Notes under the pieces: model-generated | Database searches by the model: none | Seen by the model: the letters and a program-made list of their open reading frames with translations, nothing else | Told to the model about the DNA's origin: nothing | Part shown: positions 27,112 through 36,602 of the stretch, one piece after another | Layout of the letters: every line of letters starts with the position of its first letter | How positions within the stretch are numbered: the stretch's first letter is position 1 | Origin: Verrucomicrobiota bacterium | GTDB lineage: Bacteria > Verrucomicrobiota > Lentisphaeria > JABSQK01 > JAJFLO01 | Direction of reading: 5' to 3' | DNA: 50,131 bases | Assembly: GCA_021772615.1 (NCBI GenBank) | Contig: JAJFLQ010000003.1 | Coordinates: forward strand, 1-50,131 | Translations under genes and position numbers: made by a program

Positions 27112-28128
27112 TCACCGCGAACGGGTCTTGGACGCCAATTTCAACGGTACATCCGTCGAAATATCTGAAACGTTCAACGCGTCAACGATGTGGCCGTATT
27201 TATTCAGAATACGAACCGCATTTTCTGCATGTTGGTGCAGCCGGCCGCTGGCCCCGACATAGTTGGCCTGCCCCCGTAGATCAATGATATCTACCGCGTG
27301 CAGGGCATCGGCAAACTCCTGCGACGTCAGCCCGGTGCGCTCCGACAGGTATTTCACCACGGTCCGCGGCCTGCTCCTGTAAGAGAGCAAGGCGCGATCC
27401 CACGCGATCATGATCCGTGCCGCGCTTTTCGGGTTCCGTTCAAGGACGCTTGCATCGAGCGTAATACAGTCGATGATCTCGCCCGGTATGGCGGAACTGT
27501 CGAAAATGGTATGAAACGCAGGATCCTGCAACACCGTGGTTGAATCCGGAGGGTACAGGCAGACTGCGTCGACAATGCCCGCGATCAGGGCGTTCTTAAG
27601 CTCGTCCGCCTCATAAGCCTGCGTGACGACTTCGGTCCTCGCCAGGTTGTTGACTTCCAGTGCCCGGCTTAAGAAATACGCGCCGAGGGCGCCAGGCTCC
27701 GACGCGATAATACGACCGCGAAGGTCCGCCATACTGCGGATTTCCCTGCGTGCGATCACGGCGTCGAGCCCATTGGAGTAATCTGCAACAAGAAATATCT
27801 GCGGTGATCTGTCGGATTCCGCACGCACCTGTATCACATCGGTAAGCGTGCACGCCATGCCATCAATTTCGCCGCGCTGAAACGCGTATCGTAAATCAGT
27901 GAGTGACGGGTACGTCACCAATTCGACGTCCACACCTTCGGATTCGAAGATCCCTTCATGCTCAGCCAGGTACAAAAAAGAGTATCCCGGCCATGGATTC
28001 AATCCCAGGCGAATCGGTGGGGACGACTCGCGGCCGCACCCTGACATGACGATCAAAACCATTGGCGGCAACACCGTGCGTATCAGGCAATATATGACGT
28101 TGTACACCGTTCGCTTCGCTTTCATCAT
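27112..28128 (-). CDS. NMT1/NrtA-type substrate-binding lipoprotein
   Basis: 338 residues from ATG 28128 (or 28125); the longer frame to 28353 is not coding-like. The leader TVLPPMVLIVMSGCG ends in a lipobox-like SGC, so it is probably a lipoprotein. The mature part IRLGLNPWPGYSFLYLAEHE, EGIFESEGVDVELV, GEIDGMACTLTDVI, LRGRIIASEPGALGAYFL and LIAGIVDAVCLYPP is the NrtA/SsuA/NMT1 substrate-binding fold. No permease or ATPase follows; the next gene on the strand, 172 bp on, is the MASE1-CHASE hybrid kinase. It may feed that kinase a ligand, or serve a distant ABC transporter. Confidence 0.88.
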   Translation of the reverse strand: MMKAKRTVYNVIYCLIRTVLPPMVLIVMSGCGRESSPPIRLGLNPWPGYSFLYLAEHEGIFESEGVDVELVTYPSLTDLRYAFQRGEIDGMACTLTDVIQVRAESDRSPQIFLVADYSNGLDAVIARREIRSMADLRGRIIASEPGALGAYFLSRALEVNNLARTEVVTQAYEADELKNALIAGIVDAVCLYPPDSTTVLQDPAFHTIFDSSAIPGEIIDCITLDASVLERNPKSAARIMIAWDRALLSYRSRPRTVVKYLSERTGLTSQEFADALHAVDIIDLRGQANYVGASGRLHQHAENAVRILNKYGHIVDALNVSDISTDVPLKLASKTRSR

Positions 28129-28393
28129 TTCGCAGTCCGTCCCTCGTTGGGCGTTCAACTCGCATGATTCATTCCATACGCTCGAAAAACTTGCCTGTTC
28201 ACGCGATGCGCTCTGCGTCGACAGAGAAGAATGTCCATCCTGCTCGCCGTCCGTGCATTCAAGATCTGCCGGCAAATTGGATCGCGACCTCGCGGCAACA
28301 GGTTCGGTATTGCAACTTTCCGGAATTCCGGCTATTCTGCAAGAGATCTCCAACCTGATTCAGTCTAACCTTTATATCCGGATACCCGCCGCC

Positions 28394-29575
28394 ATGCAAT
28401 GGACACCCTCACAAAAAGCCGTCTGCCATGCCCTTGCCTCGACGTGGATGCTTCTCGCTGCCCCGCAGATTGTTTCGGCGCAGATCGCGACCGACGGGAC
28501 CGTTGGTCCGGCGATTCAGTTGTCCGGACCGGTATTCACGATCGATGACGGCTTGGGAGCACGCGTCGGAGACAACCTTTTTCACAGCTTTTCCGCATTC
28601 AACATACATGCCGGCGAAACCGCGCGGTTCACGGGTCCTGAATCCATCAACAACGTAATATCCCGGGTGACGGGCGGCAGTACAAGCCACATAGACGGTT
28701 TGCTACACTCCGAGATCGGGGACGCGGTCGGCGACGTAGGCATCCTGGCCAATGGCGGAGTCCGCGGCAGAATCTCCATCCAGGCAGGTCGGCTGGAGAT
28801 CCTCGGCGGCGCAGGGATCGTGGTAGCGGATATAGGCGGCGACACCGGCGTTATCGAGATCACGGCGGATGATATCGTGATTGACTCCCTTGGTTCCGAC
28901 ATGCCGACAGGTGTCTTCGCCGATGCACCGTTGGCCGGCGACGCTGAATTCGCGGGCACGATACATATCACCACCGGCAATCTTCTGCTTCGCGACAATG
29001 GCAGTATCCGGTCGGTCACACGCGGCGCGGCTATCGGCGGCAGCGTCGAGATCGAAGCCGTGTCGATCACACTCAACGGCAGCGGAACGGCGGAAGCCGG
29101 TATCATTGTCGACACGCTGGCCCTTGTCAACGGCGGCGCTGCGGGGAATATCTCGATAGTCGCAGACCGCGTGTCAATTCGTACCGCCAACCCGAACACC
29201 GTGGGAATAAGCAAGATTGTCTCGTCGACGATCAATTCCGGCACAGCCGGCACCAACACTGTCGAGACGAACGTATTGCACCTCGACGCCCTGCTCTACC
29301 TCCGAAACGGCATGATCAGCACCAGTATCCGCACTGGCGGAGACGGCAATGGCGGCAACGTGTTTATCGATCCTATCAACGTCGTTCTCAACCGCAGCGC
29401 AATTGCCGCCAATGCATTTGGAGGAAACGGCGGCAACATCTCCATTATCACCCGCAATTTCCTGCGCTCTACGTCGAGCACTATTCAGGCGTCGTCGCAA
29501 ACGGGCATACAGGGCAACATTGTGGTCTCATCGCCCGAGACCGACGTGCTTTCAGGACTTACGCCATTGAGTTGA
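28394..29575 (+). CDS. Filamentous-haemagglutinin-type TPS exoprotein, interrupted by a frameshift
   Basis: 393 residues from ATG 28394, the start of a signal peptide (VCHALASTWMLLAAPQIVSAQ). The TPS secretion domain follows (IATDGTVGPAIQLSGPVFTI, NLFHSFSAFNIHAGETARFTGP, NNVISRVTGG, GLL). A repetitive right-handed beta-helix region rich in Gly, Asn and Ile comes next. The frame ends with DVLSGLTPLS at 29575. The family's C-terminal module continues in another frame at 29572-29820, so the gene is broken by a 5-bp tandem duplication (29567-29576). Secretion would need a TpsB transporter; none is in this window. Upstream frame to 27899 is not coding. Confidence 0.86.
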   Translation: MQWTPSQKAVCHALASTWMLLAAPQIVSAQIATDGTVGPAIQLSGPVFTIDDGLGARVGDNLFHSFSAFNIHAGETARFTGPESINNVISRVTGGSTSHIDGLLHSEIGDAVGDVGILANGGVRGRISIQAGRLEILGGAGIVVADIGGDTGVIEITADDIVIDSLGSDMPTGVFADAPLAGDAEFAGTIHITTGNLLLRDNGSIRSVTRGAAIGGSVEIEAVSITLNGSGTAEAGIIVDTLALVNGGAAGNISIVADRVSIRTANPNTVGISKIVSSTINSGTAGTNTVETNVLHLDALLYLRNGMISTSIRTGGDGNGGNVFIDPINVVLNRSAIAANAFGGNGGNISIITRNFLRSTSSTIQASSQTGIQGNIVVSSPETDVLSGLTPLS

Positions 29576-29576
29576 G
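29567..29576 (+). repeat. Tandem duplication TTGAG x2 at the frameshift
   Basis: Two adjacent copies of TTGAG. Removing one joins the two halves of the TPS gene in one frame: ...SGLTPLSTQFIAANDL, a junction typical of the family's C-terminus. With both copies, TGA at 29573-29575 ends the first half. Slippage between the copies would switch the full-length protein on and off. Confidence 0.8.
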
Positions 29577-29820
29577 CACGCAATTCATTGCCGCCAATGA
29601 TCTCGCCGCGGAACAATGCGCCTATCGCCTCGGTCACGATGCAGGCAGTTTTACTGTCGACGGGCTTCCTGTGCCGGCCGCACCGGACGATCTCAAGCCC
29701 GCGCCGTTGCGAATCCGGTCCCGGCCGCATGCGGTACCCAGCGGCAGTCGCGCCATCGACAAGGCGATCGAAGACGTTGAAGACCTTGAACGTCGTGCAC
29801 CCTGCCGCGATTGCCCGTGA
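29572..29820 (+). pseudogene. C-terminal part of the TPS exoprotein, out of frame
   Basis: About 80 residues in the frame displaced from 28394-29575. STQFIAANDLAAEQC and GSFTVDGLPVPAAPDDL match the conserved end of these exoproteins, where a Cys pair and a short G-R-G-G-L-P-P-like stretch precede the terminus. It has no ribosome-binding site or convincing start of its own (a TTG overlaps the stop of the first part, so reinitiation is conceivable). Confidence 0.75.
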
Positions 29821-30093
29821 TTCCAATCTGCGCTGCACCACCGTCACCCCGCGATCGTACGCGTCCCCACAGGATACCGGATTCAGGAAATCCAATGGCA
29901 ACATCGGCACCATCATGCCGATGTCAATTGTCCGTTGTGATATAGTCAATTATTTTGCTGCGCGTTCGTAATTGGCTGAATTTCTGGTTATGTTGTGAAC
30001 ATTAGTACATTTGTTGCAGCCGATGCGACATCATCACGTGTGCCCGACGTTCCTACAAGGAGCACCTGGACTGATGAATCCGGAAACCTGCCG

Positions 30094-33000
30094 ATGCCCA
30101 CGCCCGACAAAAAAAGAAAGCGCCCTGCGACCCCGAAGACGACCCGGACACGGGCTGCAAATGATCGTGACGCAGCACGCGGCGATCTCGGCGCAGGTGA
30201 TGGCTTATTCGGCGCCGGTACCGAATCGTTGTCATCGACCGATGACGCCGCGGCAATGCCCCGACCCGCGTTACGCCCGTCTGTTGCCGCAGACGAGGTA
30301 CAACCGCTCTGCCCTGTTGTCGGCATGGGCGCATCTGCCGGCGGGCTGGAGGCGTATCTCGAATTTTTCAAACCCATGCCAGCCGATTGCGGACTGTCTT
30401 TCGTTGTCATCGTTCATCTGGATCCGACCAATGTAAGTATGCTCCCGGAACTGTTGCAGAAACATACGGCCATGCCCGTTCAGCAGGCCGAAGACGGTGC
30501 CAGGATACTTCCCAACTCCGTTTACGTGATCCCACCCAACAAGGACCTGCACATCTTCAACGGCGTGCTTCACCTCATGGACCGCGCCGATTCCCGTGCC
30601 GTAAACCTGCCGATCAACACGTTCTTCCGGTCGCTGGCGGAAGACCAACGGGGCAATGCCATAGGCATTGTGCTTTCCGGTACAGGCAGCGACGGAACAC
30701 TGGGCCTCAGGGCGATCAAGGCCGACGGCGGGCTGGCGATCGTCCAGGATCCGGACACGGCGAAATACGACGGCATGCCGGCCAGCGCCATCGCTGCCGG
30801 GCTCGCAGACTACGTGTTGGCGCCCGCGGCGATGCCGGCCGCAGTGATCGCCTATTCCCACAGAGTTCGTGGTACGGACACCGAGACCTCGCCTGTCGCA
30901 GCGACGATACCTGCCGCACTGCAGAAGATCTGTATGATCATCCGCGCCCATACCAAACACGACTTTTCGTTGTACAAGAAGAACACCATTTGCCGTCGGG
31001 TCGCACGACGCATGCATGTCCATCAGATCGACGATGTCGAGCACTACCTGCGTTACCTCCAGGAAGACAAGCATGAAGTCACGACGCTGTTCAAAGAACT
31101 CCTCATCGGCGTCACACATTTCTTCAGAGATCCGTCTGCATTCGATATCCTGCGATCCAAACTGCTGCCGGATCTACTGAAAGCGAAGAGCAGCAATTAC
31201 ACAATCCGTGCGTGGGTTCCCGGCTGCAGCAGCGGCGAGGAAGCCTACTCGATCGCGATCACGATGATGGAAGTCATGGAGGACCTCAACCAATACTTCA
31301 ATGTGCAGATTTTCGGCACGGATATCGACGACGACGCGATAGGTATCGCCCGATCCGGGCTGTATCCGGCAAGTATTGCGAACGACGTCGGCCGCGAACG
31401 GTTGCGACGCCACTTTGTCGAAGAGAAAAGCGGGTTCCGGGTAAAGCAGCAAATTCGGGAAATGCTTGTTTTCGCGACACAAAATATCATCCGGGATCCG
31501 CCGTTCACAAAGCTTGATCTCATCTCCTGCCGCAATCTGCTTATCTACCTGAGCCCCGAGGCGCAGAACACGTTGATGCCCACCTTTCACTTCGGCCTGA
31601 AGCCTGACGGCCTGCTACTCCTGGGCACGTCGGAAACCACGGGCCGCGCTGCGGACATGTTTACCGTTGCGGACCGAAAAGCAAAACTGTACATCCGCCG
31701 CCAGCTCGACGTGACGGACTGCCCGCGTTTCAATGCGGCCGGACTGCTTGGAGGCGAAGCCGCGCCGCCCCATTTCCCGGCGGCATCGCTGCCGGCCGAT
31801 GAATCGTTGATCGTGAAGATCACCGAATCCATCCTTCAGCACAGCGACACGCCGGCTTGTGCGGTAATCGATCAGGCACAGCAAGTCGTTTATATCCATG
31901 GTCGAACCGGCCGATTTCTGGAACCTGCGCCGGGTATACCCAACACAAACATCGTGGATATGGCGCGGCCCGGCCTGCAAACAAGCCTGGCGGCTGCCAT
32001 CGCGAAGGTCAAAAAAGAGACCCAGGCGGTGGTCGTCCCCGATGTTCGCGTCGACTGCGACAGCAGTACCGTGCACCTGCGCCTCACGGTTCAACCTATT
32101 CTCGCGCCGGGCGCGTTGTATGGGATGATGATGGTGATCTTCGAAGTCGCGGACGCCGCACGGCAAAAGTCCGGATCCCGATCCCGGTCGAAACACACCT
32201 CTACCAGGACAATCCCCGAACTGGAACAGGACTTGCAGAATACCCGCGAAAATCTGCAGACAACAATCGAGGAGCTGGAAACCTCGAACGAGGAGCTTAA
32301 GTCGACCAATGAGGAACTGCAAAGCACCAATGAGGAGCTGCAAAGCACCAACGAAGAACTGGAAACCTCGAAAGAAGAGCTGCAATCGCTGAATGAAGAG
32401 TCGACAACGATAAATTCCGAGTTGCAGTGCAAGATCGACGACCTGTCGCGATCACGCAATGATATCCGCAATCTACTCAATAACGCCAGCATAAACGTGC
32501 TGTTTCTGGACCGGCACTTGCGAGTGCGTTTGTTCACGCCGGCGTTCAACAGCATCGCAAACCTGGTGGACACAGACATCGGCCGCCCCATCGAACACTT
32601 TGCAACAAACCTTAGAGACAGCGATCTCAAAGTACTTTCGGAGCACGTCCTCGAAACCCTGAGTCCGGTGGAGAAAGAAGTGATCACTACGGATGATCGC
32701 TATTTCGCCATACGCATCATGCCCTATCGAACCACAGAGAACGTCATCGACGGCGTCGTCATTACGCTGAACGACATTACGGCACGTAAGGCATCCGAAT
32801 TGATCACGCAGCGGGCGGCCGCGTTCGCCAGGAACGTTGTTGATGCAGTCCGGGACCCGCTCCTGGTGCTCGATGCAGACTTGCGCGTACGCTTTGCCAA
32901 CACCAATTTCTACCGCTTCTTTGACGTTTCCAGCGACGAAACCGAAGGGCGGTTGGTATACCGCCTTGGCAACGGGCAATGGGATATTCCCGCACTGCGA

Positions 33001-33231
33001 AAGCTGCTGGAAAAGATCCTGCCGGAGGAATCCGTTTTTGACGATTTCGAGGTCGATCTCGAATTCAAAAAAATCGGCCGCAAGACCATTATGCTGCATG
33101 CACGAAAAATCGATGATGAATCCGCCGCCGGGTCGACGTTGATCCTGCTTGTTTGCGAGGATGTCACGGGAAAACATCCGGTGAATGCCATGACGTCGTC
33201 ACACCAAACAACCACAACCGGTGAAACATGA
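30094..33231 (+). CDS. CheB-CheR fusion with PAS domains
   Basis: 1045 residues from ATG 30094; the frame also has a GTG at 29995, and neither has a strong ribosome-binding site. After a charged leader comes a CheB methylesterase: GMGASAGGLEAYLEFF (Ser), IVHLDP (His), LSGTGSDGTLGLRAIKADGG (Asp). Then CheR: LFKELLIGVTHFFRDPSAFD, the SAM-binding VPGCSSGEEAYSIAI, FGTDIDDDAIGIARSG, PFTKLDLISCRNLLIY. A signalling coiled coil with repeated TNEELQS motifs and two PAS domains follow. No kinase domain is present. The next gene (a PAS histidine kinase) overlaps by ATGA at 33228, so the two form one sensory unit with the receiver at 35097. Confidence 0.93.
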   Translation: MPTPDKKRKRPATPKTTRTRAANDRDAARGDLGAGDGLFGAGTESLSSTDDAAAMPRPALRPSVAADEVQPLCPVVGMGASAGGLEAYLEFFKPMPADCGLSFVVIVHLDPTNVSMLPELLQKHTAMPVQQAEDGARILPNSVYVIPPNKDLHIFNGVLHLMDRADSRAVNLPINTFFRSLAEDQRGNAIGIVLSGTGSDGTLGLRAIKADGGLAIVQDPDTAKYDGMPASAIAAGLADYVLAPAAMPAAVIAYSHRVRGTDTETSPVAATIPAALQKICMIIRAHTKHDFSLYKKNTICRRVARRMHVHQIDDVEHYLRYLQEDKHEVTTLFKELLIGVTHFFRDPSAFDILRSKLLPDLLKAKSSNYTIRAWVPGCSSGEEAYSIAITMMEVMEDLNQYFNVQIFGTDIDDDAIGIARSGLYPASIANDVGRERLRRHFVEEKSGFRVKQQIREMLVFATQNIIRDPPFTKLDLISCRNLLIYLSPEAQNTLMPTFHFGLKPDGLLLLGTSETTGRAADMFTVADRKAKLYIRRQLDVTDCPRFNAAGLLGGEAAPPHFPAASLPADESLIVKITESILQHSDTPACAVIDQAQQVVYIHGRTGRFLEPAPGIPNTNIVDMARPGLQTSLAAAIAKVKKETQAVVVPDVRVDCDSSTVHLRLTVQPILAPGALYGMMMVIFEVADAARQKSGSRSRSKHTSTRTIPELEQDLQNTRENLQTTIEELETSNEELKSTNEELQSTNEELQSTNEELETSKEELQSLNEESTTINSELQCKIDDLSRSRNDIRNLLNNASINVLFLDRHLRVRLFTPAFNSIANLVDTDIGRPIEHFATNLRDSDLKVLSEHVLETLSPVEKEVITTDDRYFAIRIMPYRTTENVIDGVVITLNDITARKASELITQRAAAFARNVVDAVRDPLLVLDADLRVRFANTNFYRFFDVSSDETEGRLVYRLGNGQWDIPALRKLLEKILPEESVFDDFEVDLEFKKIGRKTIMLHARKIDDESAAGSTLILLVCEDVTGKHPVNAMTSSHQTTTTGET

Positions 33232-34982
33232 GTATCAGGCAACAATATCCAATCGGTATCGATGCATTGCGTAAACGCGCTGAGCAACGGCTACGTGAAA
33301 ATTCGGTGCAATGCACACCGCGTGCGCCAACAGTGGATGCCGACCACATGTACCAGGACCTTATGCTCCATCAAATCGAGCTGGAGATGCAGAACCACGA
33401 ACTGCGTCAAACGCACGTCGAGCTTGAGAACATGCGGGACCAGTATGCCGATCTGTACGAATTTGCACCTGTTGGTTACATCACCATCAGCAATACCGGT
33501 ATTATCCTGAAGGCTAATTTGTCCGGATCCTCGCTGCTGCAGACATCCCGATTAAAGCTCATCGGGCAACCCTTGTCGTGCTATGTCCATCCCGATGCAC
33601 ATACCACGTATTACCGGCATCGCAGCGAAGCGGAGCATGCGACCGGCGTCACCGCATGCGAAGTCAAAATGATCACGGCAGACTGGCGTGTATTTTTTGC
33701 CCAGATTTCGACGGTGCGGACTCTCGATGACGACGGCGACACCGTCACGTTCCGCACGGCGATCACGGACGTCACGGCTATCCACGATGCATACGAAGCC
33801 GTGAAAGAAAGCCGGCGCCGAACGCGCATGATCGTGGAGATCGCTGCGGATGGTATCCTCACCGTTGGCAGCAGTGGACATATCGAATCTGCAAATGAAG
33901 CAGCGGTGCGTATCTTTCGCCGCCCGGCGCAGGCCATTGTGGGTCGTGATTGCCAGACGTTACTTTCAAAGACATCCCGGCATGCCTATCGCGATTTTAT
34001 CGAGTCCCATCAATTGACCAATAATGACCATGTTGTTTCAGGCCAGCTCGATACGACCGGTGTGCGCGGCGACGGCGACACGTTCCCCATGTCGCTCGCC
34101 ATCGGCGCAACCGGCGTTGACTCGCGGCTGGAAACGTGGATCATCCGTGACCTCACACAGGAACACATGTTGCAACGCGAACGGGCGGAACTCGAAACCC
34201 AGCTGCATCAGGGCGAGAAGATGAAAACCATCGGGACGATGGCAGCCGGCATCGCTCATGAATTCAACAACATCCTCACGCCGATGATCGGCTTTGCCGA
34301 CATGGCGCTGGACGATATTCCGCCCGGCGAGCGCACGCACCGCTACGTGCGTCTGGTCGTCAAAGCAGGCGAACGGGCGCGGGATCTGGTGCAACAATTG
34401 TTGACCGTGAGCCGGCAGAAAGAAATTTCTCGGCAGTCGGTAGCGATCGCGCCAATTGTACGCGAGGCGATGGAGTTGCTGGAGATCGCGTCACCCTCGT
34501 CGACTTCATTTCACCTGCATGTCGACAATGACTGCGGGTGTGTTTACGCAGACGCGGGTCAAATTCACGAAGTTGTGATGATACTTGTCGCCAATGCAAA
34601 TCAGGCGATGCCGTCGAGCGGCGGCGTGATCGACGTGACGCTCCGGAAATACAACATCGGGGAATCATCACCGAACCGGAAACTGGTGCCGGAAGCCGGA
34701 GACTATGTGCGGCTGTCGGTCGCGGACAACGGCTGCGGCATCGACGATGCCGTCATCAACCGCATCTTTGAGCCGTTTTACACCACCAAGGGCGTCGGGG
34801 AAGGCACCGGCCTGGGTTTATACGTTGCGTTTAACATCGCTGCCGGGTCCGGCGGCGCGATTACGGCCGCCAGCGATTCGGGCGGCGCGACCTTTCACGT
34901 TTATTGGCCGGTCGGCGGCGCCGCGACGTCGCTTTCGGACACGGGCAACGCCGGTGCAGACGATGTACCGATTTTCGCATGA
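33228..34982 (+). CDS. PAS-domain sensor histidine kinase
   Basis: 584 residues, coupled to the CheB-CheR gene by ATGA. A helical leader (ELEMQNHELRQTHVELE) precedes a PAS domain at about 70-190 (YEFAPVGYITISNTGIIL) and a second at about 200-320 (DGILTVGSSGHIESANEAAVRIF). HisKA is of the NtrB-like kind with AAGIAHEFNNILTPM (phospho-His), and HATPase_c has QIHEVVMILVANANQAMP, VADNGCGIDD and GEGTGLGLYVA. No TM helix, so cytoplasmic. It probably phosphorylates the receiver at 35097-35492; the CheB/CheR part may change its activity by methylation-linked adaptation or by direct contact (inference). Confidence 0.94.
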   Translation: MSIRQQYPIGIDALRKRAEQRLRENSVQCTPRAPTVDADHMYQDLMLHQIELEMQNHELRQTHVELENMRDQYADLYEFAPVGYITISNTGIILKANLSGSSLLQTSRLKLIGQPLSCYVHPDAHTTYYRHRSEAEHATGVTACEVKMITADWRVFFAQISTVRTLDDDGDTVTFRTAITDVTAIHDAYEAVKESRRRTRMIVEIAADGILTVGSSGHIESANEAAVRIFRRPAQAIVGRDCQTLLSKTSRHAYRDFIESHQLTNNDHVVSGQLDTTGVRGDGDTFPMSLAIGATGVDSRLETWIIRDLTQEHMLQRERAELETQLHQGEKMKTIGTMAAGIAHEFNNILTPMIGFADMALDDIPPGERTHRYVRLVVKAGERARDLVQQLLTVSRQKEISRQSVAIAPIVREAMELLEIASPSSTSFHLHVDNDCGCVYADAGQIHEVVMILVANANQAMPSSGGVIDVTLRKYNIGESSPNRKLVPEAGDYVRLSVADNGCGIDDAVINRIFEPFYTTKGVGEGTGLGLYVAFNIAAGSGGAITAASDSGGATFHVYWPVGGAATSLSDTGNAGADDVPIFA

Positions 34983-35010
34983 GCAATATTCACAACGATT
35001 TGAAATACAG

Positions 35011-35100
35011 ATGGACGCGGTATCGCTTGACAGCGCCGGAGCGCTTGTCCGGGTAGCAGCGGCCAACGGAACACACACACACCTGGAGATTCGGTTATGA
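35011..35100 (+). CDS. Possible 29-residue ORF coupled to the receiver gene
   Basis: ATG 35011 to TGA 35100, whose ATGA overlaps the start of the receiver at 35097. The product MDAVSLDSAGALVRVAAANG... is not recognised. The overlap is the main argument; there is no clear ribosome-binding site for it and it may be chance. Confidence 0.2.
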   Translation: MDAVSLDSAGALVRVAAANGTHTHLEIRL

Positions 35101-35492
35101 AACGCATTCTAATAGTCGACGACGATGAAAATGTCCGCGAGTACTTGCGGGAATTACTGACTCGGGCAGGCTACGACGTTGTTGAGGCAACCAACGGCCG
35201 CGAGGCGTTGAAGGTGCAGAATGCGTCGCCTGCCGATTTGATCATTACGGATATTATTATGCCGGAAAAAGACGGCGTCGAACTGATCTCGCTCGTGCTC
35301 GAGCAGGCGCCCGACTGCAAGTTCATCGCGATTTCCGGCGGCGGCAGGATTTCCGGCGATTTCTATCTGGACATGGCCAAAACTCTCAATGCCATCGCTA
35401 CGTTTCAGAAGCCATTCGATGGGAAAGCGTTGCTTGCGGCTGTGGAAAAAGGTTTCTCGCCGGACGTGCCGGAGATATCACGCTCCGTTTAG
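35097..35492 (+). CDS. Single-domain response regulator
   Basis: 131 residues; GGAG eight bases before the ATG. Receiver domain with ILIVDDDENVREYL (acidic pair), phospho-Asp in LIITDIIMPEKDG, Ser in FIAISGGG and Lys in FQKPFDG. No output domain; it ends 15 residues after the fold. As the third gene after CheB-CheR-PAS and the PAS kinase it is their probable phosphate acceptor and may act by binding another protein. Confidence 0.92.
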   Translation: MKRILIVDDDENVREYLRELLTRAGYDVVEATNGREALKVQNASPADLIITDIIMPEKDGVELISLVLEQAPDCKFIAISGGGRISGDFYLDMAKTLNAIATFQKPFDGKALLAAVEKGFSPDVPEISRSV

Positions 35493-36014
35493 CCCGGCGG
35501 CATAGGATCTACGAACACCTCCCTTCTCACATACAGCCATGTCGCTTTGTCTCGGACTACAGCGTAAACGCCAACCCTGGACCGGTGCGAAACACTGTTG
35601 GAGTTCGCGCTTCAGCGTGCTTGCGCTATACCATGCCTACGCCTTGGCCGGCGCGACGCAACGCAACGCAACGTGACGCCCAAGCGACAACCAGGATGGT
35701 TGTGCGACTCCATCGCACAGGCGCCTTGCCGCGACGCTGCGTATGGTCAGAATGACCGATCCCGGAGTTCACATTGCTCACCGACACACCATCAAACCGT
35801 ATCGATCGTGAAACTGGACCACACCGCCACCCCAAGTCTGAATTCCCTGCCGTCAATGACCCGTTTTTTGTTTCGGAACGTAGTAGATAATATGCTACCA
35901 TTTGCATTTTTAAGCGACTATATTGCTGCGCCGAAAGGGGCTGCGGACCAAACACGAATTCAATCCCGGACAGGGATCAGGCGCTCTGTTCAAGTTATCA
36001 GGCTCGAGAATGCG
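35493..36014. other. Intergenic region before the second sigma factor
   Basis: About 520 bp. The frame of the sigma factor stays open to 35598 but its upstream part has no coding character, so I place the start at 36015. The region contains one copy of the dispersed repeat (35600-35639) and directly after it three tandem ACGCA units near 35654-35669. An AT-rich stretch at 35865-35895 with GATAAT is a candidate promoter for the sigma factor. No other gene seen. Confidence 0.55.
35600..35639 (+). repeat. Dispersed intergenic repeat, copy A
   Basis: The 33 bp at 35607-35639 agree with 46130-46162 at 27 of 33 positions, and bases 35613-35636 agree with the minus-strand copy at 7976-8056 at 21 of 24. 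The GGAG at 35600-35603 and a weak CTTG..CG.CG block after the core also align with the other copies. Confidence 0.65.
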
Positions 36015-36602
36015 ATGATAGATCATGTTGATTTGGTAGAATGCCTGCAACGAAACGACCAGAAGGCATGGGACTTCCTGGTGCGCATGTACTACGAGGA
36101 CCTGGTAACGTTCTGCAGTCGTTACGTACACAGCAGTAACGAAGCGAGGGATCTGGTGCACGACACATTTATCAAAGCAAAAAAGAAGATTCAGCGATTC
36201 GAACAATGCACCTACGGCTCGATTCGGCCATGGCTATGGCGGATTGCACGGAATACCGCCCTGGACTATATCCGGTACCGTAACGTCCGCGAACCAGACT
36301 GGCAGGCGCCGAAGATCATGGAGTCGTCGGCGACCCGCGCCTACCTGCGCATACCAGATGATAAAACGGGACCACGAACGTCGGCGCGAAAACAGGAAGA
36401 GTATCATCGCCTGTTCGAATCCCTGGAGCAACTCGACCCGATTCATCATGAAATCGTATGTCTGCGCTACATCGATCAATTCAGCCGCAAAGAAATTGCG
36501 ACATACCTGGGCATTCCCGAGAACACCGTAAAATCGCGGTTGCGTGTAGCGCTGAAGAACCTGAGAACCATGTTGCCGAGGTCCATGTATGAGACGTCCT
36601 AA
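36015..36602 (+). CDS. RNA polymerase sigma-70 family (ECF-type) sigma factor
   Basis: 195 residues from ATG 36015. Region 2: VECLQRNDQKAWDFLVRMYY, EDLVTFCSRYVHSSNEARDLVHDTFIKA and IRPWLWRIARNTALDYIRY. Region 4: LDPIHHEIVCLRYIDQFSRKEIATYLGIPENTVKSRLRVALKNLR shows the helix-turn-helix (key part SRKEIATYLGIPENTVKSR). The family is the usual two-domain ECF. Its 3' end overlaps the start of the kinase gene by 14 bp, so the two are translated together. No anti-sigma factor is adjacent; the kinase is the natural candidate regulator. Confidence 0.92.
   Translation: MIDHVDLVECLQRNDQKAWDFLVRMYYEDLVTFCSRYVHSSNEARDLVHDTFIKAKKKIQRFEQCTYGSIRPWLWRIARNTALDYIRYRNVREPDWQAPKIMESSATRAYLRIPDDKTGPRTSARKQEEYHRLFESLEQLDPIHHEIVCLRYIDQFSRKEIATYLGIPENTVKSRLRVALKNLRTMLPRSMYETS

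Noticed and set aside
30011..30436. 141-residue plus-strand frame starting with an ATG at 30074 after AAGGAG
   Set aside because: The ribosome-binding site is attractive, but the frame differs from the CheB-CheR gene and its translation has no coding character.
30271..31119. 282-residue minus-strand open frame
   Set aside because: Lies fully inside the CheB-CheR gene, has no family features and mirrors its codon pattern.
32220..32430. Internal repeats encoding TNEELQS motifs
   Set aside because: A regular feature of the CheB-CheR-PAS family's signalling coiled coil, not a mobile or variable repeat.
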